Position numbers and translations under genes: made by a program. Positions 23,073 to 25,820 of a stretch of DNA of 25,820 nt are shown piece after piece. The stretch is from JAEUKA01 sp035340095 (GTDB taxonomy: Bacteria > Myxococcota_A > Polyangia > Palsa-1104 > JAEUJZ01), in contig DAORGN010000050.1 of the NCBI GenBank assembly GCA_035340095.1, positions 1 through 25,820 on the forward strand. Reading direction: 5' to 3'. The notes beneath the pieces are model-generated. The model was given only the letters and a program-made list of their open reading frames with translations, did no database searches and was not told where the DNA came from. Position 1 is the first letter of the stretch; each line of letters opens with the position of its first letter.

Positions 23073-23771
23073 CTAGCTGCCGCGCTCGGAGTTGCCGCTC
23101 GGCGCGCCTTGGTCGCCGCTGCTGTGCGGACGGTCGCCGCTGGGCCGACGATCGCGGTTTGGACCGTGACCACCGCGTGGGCCGCCACCGCCGCGCCGAC
23201 CGCCATCGTGCCGTTCACCGCGTGGACCACCACCACCACCGCCGCCGCGACGGTTGTCGCTGTGTTCCAGGTTGCGCACGTATTCAATGAAGTGCGCGCG
23301 GTCTTCCATCATGTCGCCAAACCGGCCACCTTGCGGGCCACCGCGACGACGATCGCCACCACCATCATGGCGCGGCGGACGGTGGTCTGGATGGGCCTGG
23401 TTGCCTTCCTGGCCACGCCGCGGACGCAGGTTGCGCCGACTTTCCAGCGCCGACGACAGAAGCTCACCCGCCAGCTGCGAAAGCTCGACGCCTTCACTCG
23501 CTGCTTGCCACAGAAGTTCGCGGTGCAGGCCCCGGCTGACCTTGACCGTGAACTCGCCGCTCTGCGCTTGCTCATCAATCGACGGCGGGGGCGACTTGCC
23601 TTGCGCCGCGAGGTTTGCATACAGGGCTGCCAGCTCCTCCTCGACGTGGAGGATCGCCTCGGCGCGGGTCATGCCTTCCGCGGTGCAGTGCGGAAGCTCG
23701 GGAACGCGCGCCGTAAACGTCTTGCGCTCGCTATCGAAAGAGAGAATCACCCGATAGTTCGGTCTCGACAT
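23073..23771 (-). CDS. HicB-like protein with RGG-type Gly/Arg-rich tail
   Basis: 232 residues in three parts. Residues 5-66 match the HicB antitoxin fold (YRVILSFDSERKTFTARVPE with the following LPHC, then MTRAEAILHVEEELAALYA). Residues 72-111 are a ribbon-helix-helix DNA-binding segment as in HicB proteins (GEFTVKVSRGLHRELL... followed by GVELSQLAGELLSSALE). Residues 113-232 are rich in Gly, Arg, Asp and His with many RGG/RRGG runs, interrupted by one amphipathic segment, MMEDRAHFIEYVRNLEHSD (154-172). Such tails in other proteins bind RNA or drive condensation. No HicA toxin ORF lies on either side, so this is not an ordinary toxin-antitoxin pair. ATG 23771 has AAAGGAA 7 bases upstream. 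The combination of parts is seen directly; RNA binding is inference. Confidence 0.85.
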   Translation of the reverse strand: MSRPNYRVILSFDSERKTFTARVPELPHCTAEGMTRAEAILHVEEELAALYANLAAQGKSPPPSIDEQAQSGEFTVKVSRGLHRELLWQAASEGVELSQLAGELLSSALESRRNLRPRRGQEGNQAHPDHRPPRHDGGGDRRRGGPQGGRFGDMMEDRAHFIEYVRNLEHSDNRRGGGGGGGPRGERHDGGRRGGGGPRGGHGPNRDRRPSGDRPHSSGDQGAPSGNSERGS

Positions 23772-23868
23772 TCAAGATTTCCTTTGGTGCGAAAGTGGGC
23801 AGTCATCTGAAACAGACTGCACGGAGAGACGCCCAGTGTGTCGTCACCGACGAAACAAAGTCAAGCCT
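23772..23868 (-). promoter_or_regulatory. Intergenic region upstream of the HicB-like gene, with inverted repeat
   Basis: 97 bases between the DUF3226-like stop and the HicB-like start. GCAGTC (23799-23804) and GACTGC (23815-23820) form an inverted repeat with a 10-base spacer that itself contains TCTG...CA. It lies 28 bases before the HicB-like start codon, so it could be an autoregulatory operator for the ribbon-helix-helix domain or a terminator for the AAA-TOPRIM unit. Confidence 0.4.
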
Positions 23869-24708
23869 TTACACCGCCCTACACCCTTGCGCCGCGTCTA
23901 GCAACGCATCAAGGAACGTCACAAGCGGCGCAAGCTGCGGCAGCGACAGCGTCTCCTTCGACACCCAGCGGTGATCATGGATCGAGTTCTGAATCGCCTT
24001 CCCCGGCTTTAGAAATGCCCCCATCACCCCGACCGTTGCCTTCTTGCGTCCCGCCGGTTTGTTTTCGAGCAGCTTCGTTTCGTCTGCCTCAAGCTCTTGC
24101 AGGAACTCAGACCGTCTATCGACCAAGCCTTGCGCCTGCGTCAGAAGCTTCGGATAGACCGCTTGTGCGCAGTCGAGGAGCAAGTCTTCCAGCGTCCCTT
24201 TTCGCGTTGGTGACGGCATCGCAAACACGCCAAAACGCGGCTTGCCATGCTTGACCACTCCGAGTTCCGGTTTGTCAGGAATCGGGATCTGGACATCGCG
24301 AGCACGCAGTTCCGCTAGCAGCTTGGACAAGCGTGCTTGTGCGTCCTCTTCATCGCTGTCCAGCACGACCCCAACGCCGTCGAGTACCAGCTTGCCTAGC
24401 AGAATCTGCTCCAGGTCGCTTTCCAGCCGCGCTGCGAGGTTTGCGATTCCTTCCGCGTTGCTTACGGCCACCATCAGGTCATGTTGTGGATGACCAAAGA
24501 ACAGCGGCGCCGGCACAGCCAATCGGCTGATATCGAGCACACCCTGTCGGTTCCGGGTGGGCCACTTGAAATTGTCGACAAACGTCTGCCATCCCGGCGG
24601 GAGTTTCGTCTGTTCTTTGATCTGCGCCAGCTTTGCGTGCTTGGTCAGCAGTCGACCGATGAACGCTGCATCGTGGACGCCTTCGACGACCAGATAGACG
24701 TTTTTCAT
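23869..24708 (-). CDS. TOPRIM-domain protein, DUF3226-like, partner of the AAA ATPase
   Basis: 279 residues. The N-terminal strand and loop VYLVVEGVHDAAFI carry the TOPRIM glutamate (Glu 9). The GVVLDSDEEDAQARL block supplies the D-x-D pair (Asp 117, Asp 119) expected to bind metal, preceded by a hydrophobic strand. Between them is HDLMVAVSNAEGIANL. The C-terminal third is basic and helical. TOPRIM proteins of this type cut nucleic acid or act as effectors in anti-phage systems together with AAA ATPases. Its ATG overlaps the stop of the ATPase gene by four bases (ATGA), so the two are translationally coupled. The nuclease role is inference from the motif set. Confidence 0.82.
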   Translation of the reverse strand: MKNVYLVVEGVHDAAFIGRLLTKHAKLAQIKEQTKLPPGWQTFVDNFKWPTRNRQGVLDISRLAVPAPLFFGHPQHDLMVAVSNAEGIANLAARLESDLEQILLGKLVLDGVGVVLDSDEEDAQARLSKLLAELRARDVQIPIPDKPELGVVKHGKPRFGVFAMPSPTRKGTLEDLLLDCAQAVYPKLLTQAQGLVDRRSEFLQELEADETKLLENKPAGRKKATVGVMGAFLKPGKAIQNSIHDHRWVSKETLSLPQLAPLVTFLDALLDAAQGCRAV

Positions 24709-25766
24709 CGTAGATCGACGCCTCCCTCACGCAGGCGAGACAGCTTGGCACCCTGATAGCGCCGCACGGTGTGCTCGCGCTCGCTGCGATCGAGCCGGTA
24801 GCCGCACAGCGCATCCGTTTGCTGGCTCCGCTCTGCGGCTGTGACGAGCGCGTCGATGGTTTCGAGGCTGTGGGTGGTGCAAAACACCTGCACATCGCTC
24901 GCCGCGGCCATCGCAAACAGGTGCGAGCAGACCTCGACCAGCATGCTGTGATGAATCCCCGTCTCGATCTCATCCACAAGCAGCAGCCCCCCGCGCGCCT
25001 TCGACACCGCCGCCGCCATCGTCATGGCCACATGCACGCCCGCCCCAAACGTCGAGAGTGACGGCATCCCGCGGGTCCGGTGCTGGACCAAGATTCGGCC
25101 TTGCTCGAAGCGCTTGATGATCTCCAGTCCGTCTATTTCCGAATCAAACAGGCGCAGCATGGCGATCGCATCCGTTTTCTTCCCTTGCTCGATCGCCGTG
25201 CTCAGCAAGTCCATTGCCCAGCTCGAAGACAGCCTGCTCCAAGGTGAGAGGAGAACCGCACGATCCGACTGAAGTGCGGGCCTGACCTGACCGCCGGCTG
25301 TCGAAATCAGGCCACCCCGCGTGAGCCGGTAATGCCCAGACTCATTTCCATTTTGGGCAGATAACACCGCCGTCACTTCGATGCGGAGATCCCCACCTGG
25401 CAGGCGTTCTGCGGTTTCTTGGGCATGGGCAACGGCTTCCAATGTACGGAGGCCCGAGGTCAGCTCTCCACGAAGCTGAATGGCCTCGGCTTTGGGTCGG
25501 GTGCCACCAAAGAGGAGTGGCTCTGCACAAGGAAACAGCTCCCACAGCGCATGCGGGGGCGTGTCGGACAGAAAACTGTCGCGGCTTTGAATCACGCGCG
25601 TCCACTGTGCATCGTCGAACGGGCGGGCGAGGAGGGCGGCGGCTTCGAGCACGGACGACTTGCCGGAGTTGTTTTGACCGATGAGGACGTTGACGCGGCC
25701 AAGCCCTTCTAGGTGCAGGTCGCGCAGCCCTCGGTATCCTCCGATGTGCAGATCGTGGAGCAGCAT
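24705..25766 (-). CDS. AAA family ATPase (AAA_15/OLD/RecF-like)
   Basis: A 353-residue ABC/SMC-type ATPase of the group found in OLD, PARIS and Abi systems. It begins with the group's N-terminal motif (LLHDLHIGGYRGLRDLHL), then Walker A GQNNSGKSS (residues 30-38), a long inserted region, the signature-like STFGAGVHVAM, Walker B LLLVDEIETGIH (Asp 265, Glu 266) and the H-loop CTTHSLETI (His 299). The protein has no fused TOPRIM domain; that function is supplied by the downstream overlapping gene, giving a split OLD-like arrangement. ATG 25766 has AAAGGG just upstream. Only 54 bases of upstream DNA are in the window, so a third upstream component cannot be excluded. Confidence 0.9.
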   Translation of the reverse strand: MLLHDLHIGGYRGLRDLHLEGLGRVNVLIGQNNSGKSSVLEAAALLARPFDDAQWTRVIQSRDSFLSDTPPHALWELFPCAEPLLFGGTRPKAEAIQLRGELTSGLRTLEAVAHAQETAERLPGGDLRIEVTAVLSAQNGNESGHYRLTRGGLISTAGGQVRPALQSDRAVLLSPWSRLSSSWAMDLLSTAIEQGKKTDAIAMLRLFDSEIDGLEIIKRFEQGRILVQHRTRGMPSLSTFGAGVHVAMTMAAAVSKARGGLLLVDEIETGIHHSMLVEVCSHLFAMAAASDVQVFCTTHSLETIDALVTAAERSQQTDALCGYRLDRSEREHTVRRYQGAKLSRLREGGVDLR

Positions 25767-25820
25767 GCGCCCTTTGTTACACCGAACCGTCGCAAGTTGC
25801 CACCTTGCCGCTCGCTGACA

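Noticed and set aside
23073..23868. Complete HicA/HicB toxin-antitoxin pair
   Set aside because: Only the HicB-like half is present. No short ORF with HicA features (conserved His in a dsRNA-binding-like fold) is found on either side.

Overview
The window is GC-rich and gene-dense, from a Gram-negative bacterium with an outer membrane. The gene content fits a myxobacterium-like (Myxococcota) chromosome: a PEGA-repeat protein with a beta-barrel-like end, a Hanks-type Ser/Thr kinase with a long Pro/Ala-rich tail, tandem TIG/FG-GAP lipoproteins, a DUF4397-type lipoprotein and a Tat-exported MsrP. This placement is an inference from gene content, not from a marker gene. I see no rRNA, tRNA, insertion sequence, CRISPR array or prophage gene, and no stretch over 300 bases lacks a gene.

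Layout. (1) 2-4773: a 5'-truncated PEGA/beta-barrel protein, then msrP (minus) divergent from sppA (plus). (2) 4789-6939, minus strand: an AzoR-like flavoprotein behind a degenerate RsbT-like protein, then a highly structured 265-base intergenic stretch and a glutathione S-transferase. (3) 7003-12329, minus strand: a 21-bp tandem repeat, then a four-gene cluster read from 12329 downwards, consisting of a small Pro-rich membrane protein and three paralogous TIG + FG-GAP lipoproteins. This block is visibly poorer in G+C in places (26 of 60 at 9001-9060 against 45 of 60 at 16441-16500; both lines chosen by eye). (4) 12453-13641: SixA-like phosphatase and, convergent to it, an AlkA-type DNA glycosylase. 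(5) 13749-19260: riboflavin operon ribD-ribE-ribBA-ribH, then nusB (overlapping ribH) and a DUF4397-like lipoprotein, all on the plus strand with short gaps or overlaps. (6) 19416-22247: the Ser/Thr kinase. (7) 22254-25766, minus strand: DUF1345 membrane protein, a HicB-like protein with an RGG-type tail, and a two-gene AAA ATPase + TOPRIM (DUF3226-like) unit joined by an ATGA overlap.

How the genes work together. The rib operon encodes the enzymes that take GTP-derived intermediate and ribulose-5-phosphate to riboflavin. Its RibBA second domain has lost two of three zinc cysteines, the catalytic tyrosine region and the C-terminal tail, so GTP cyclohydrolase II activity probably comes from elsewhere in the genome. 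The lipoproteins, PEGA protein and SppA are envelope functions.

The best candidates for something undescribed are: the orphan HicB-like protein fused to a glycine/arginine-rich tail, the AAA+TOPRIM pair (likely anti-phage), the kinase tail with three copies of an F-H-x3-T-x2-L motif, and the three-lipoprotein cassette with conserved cysteines.
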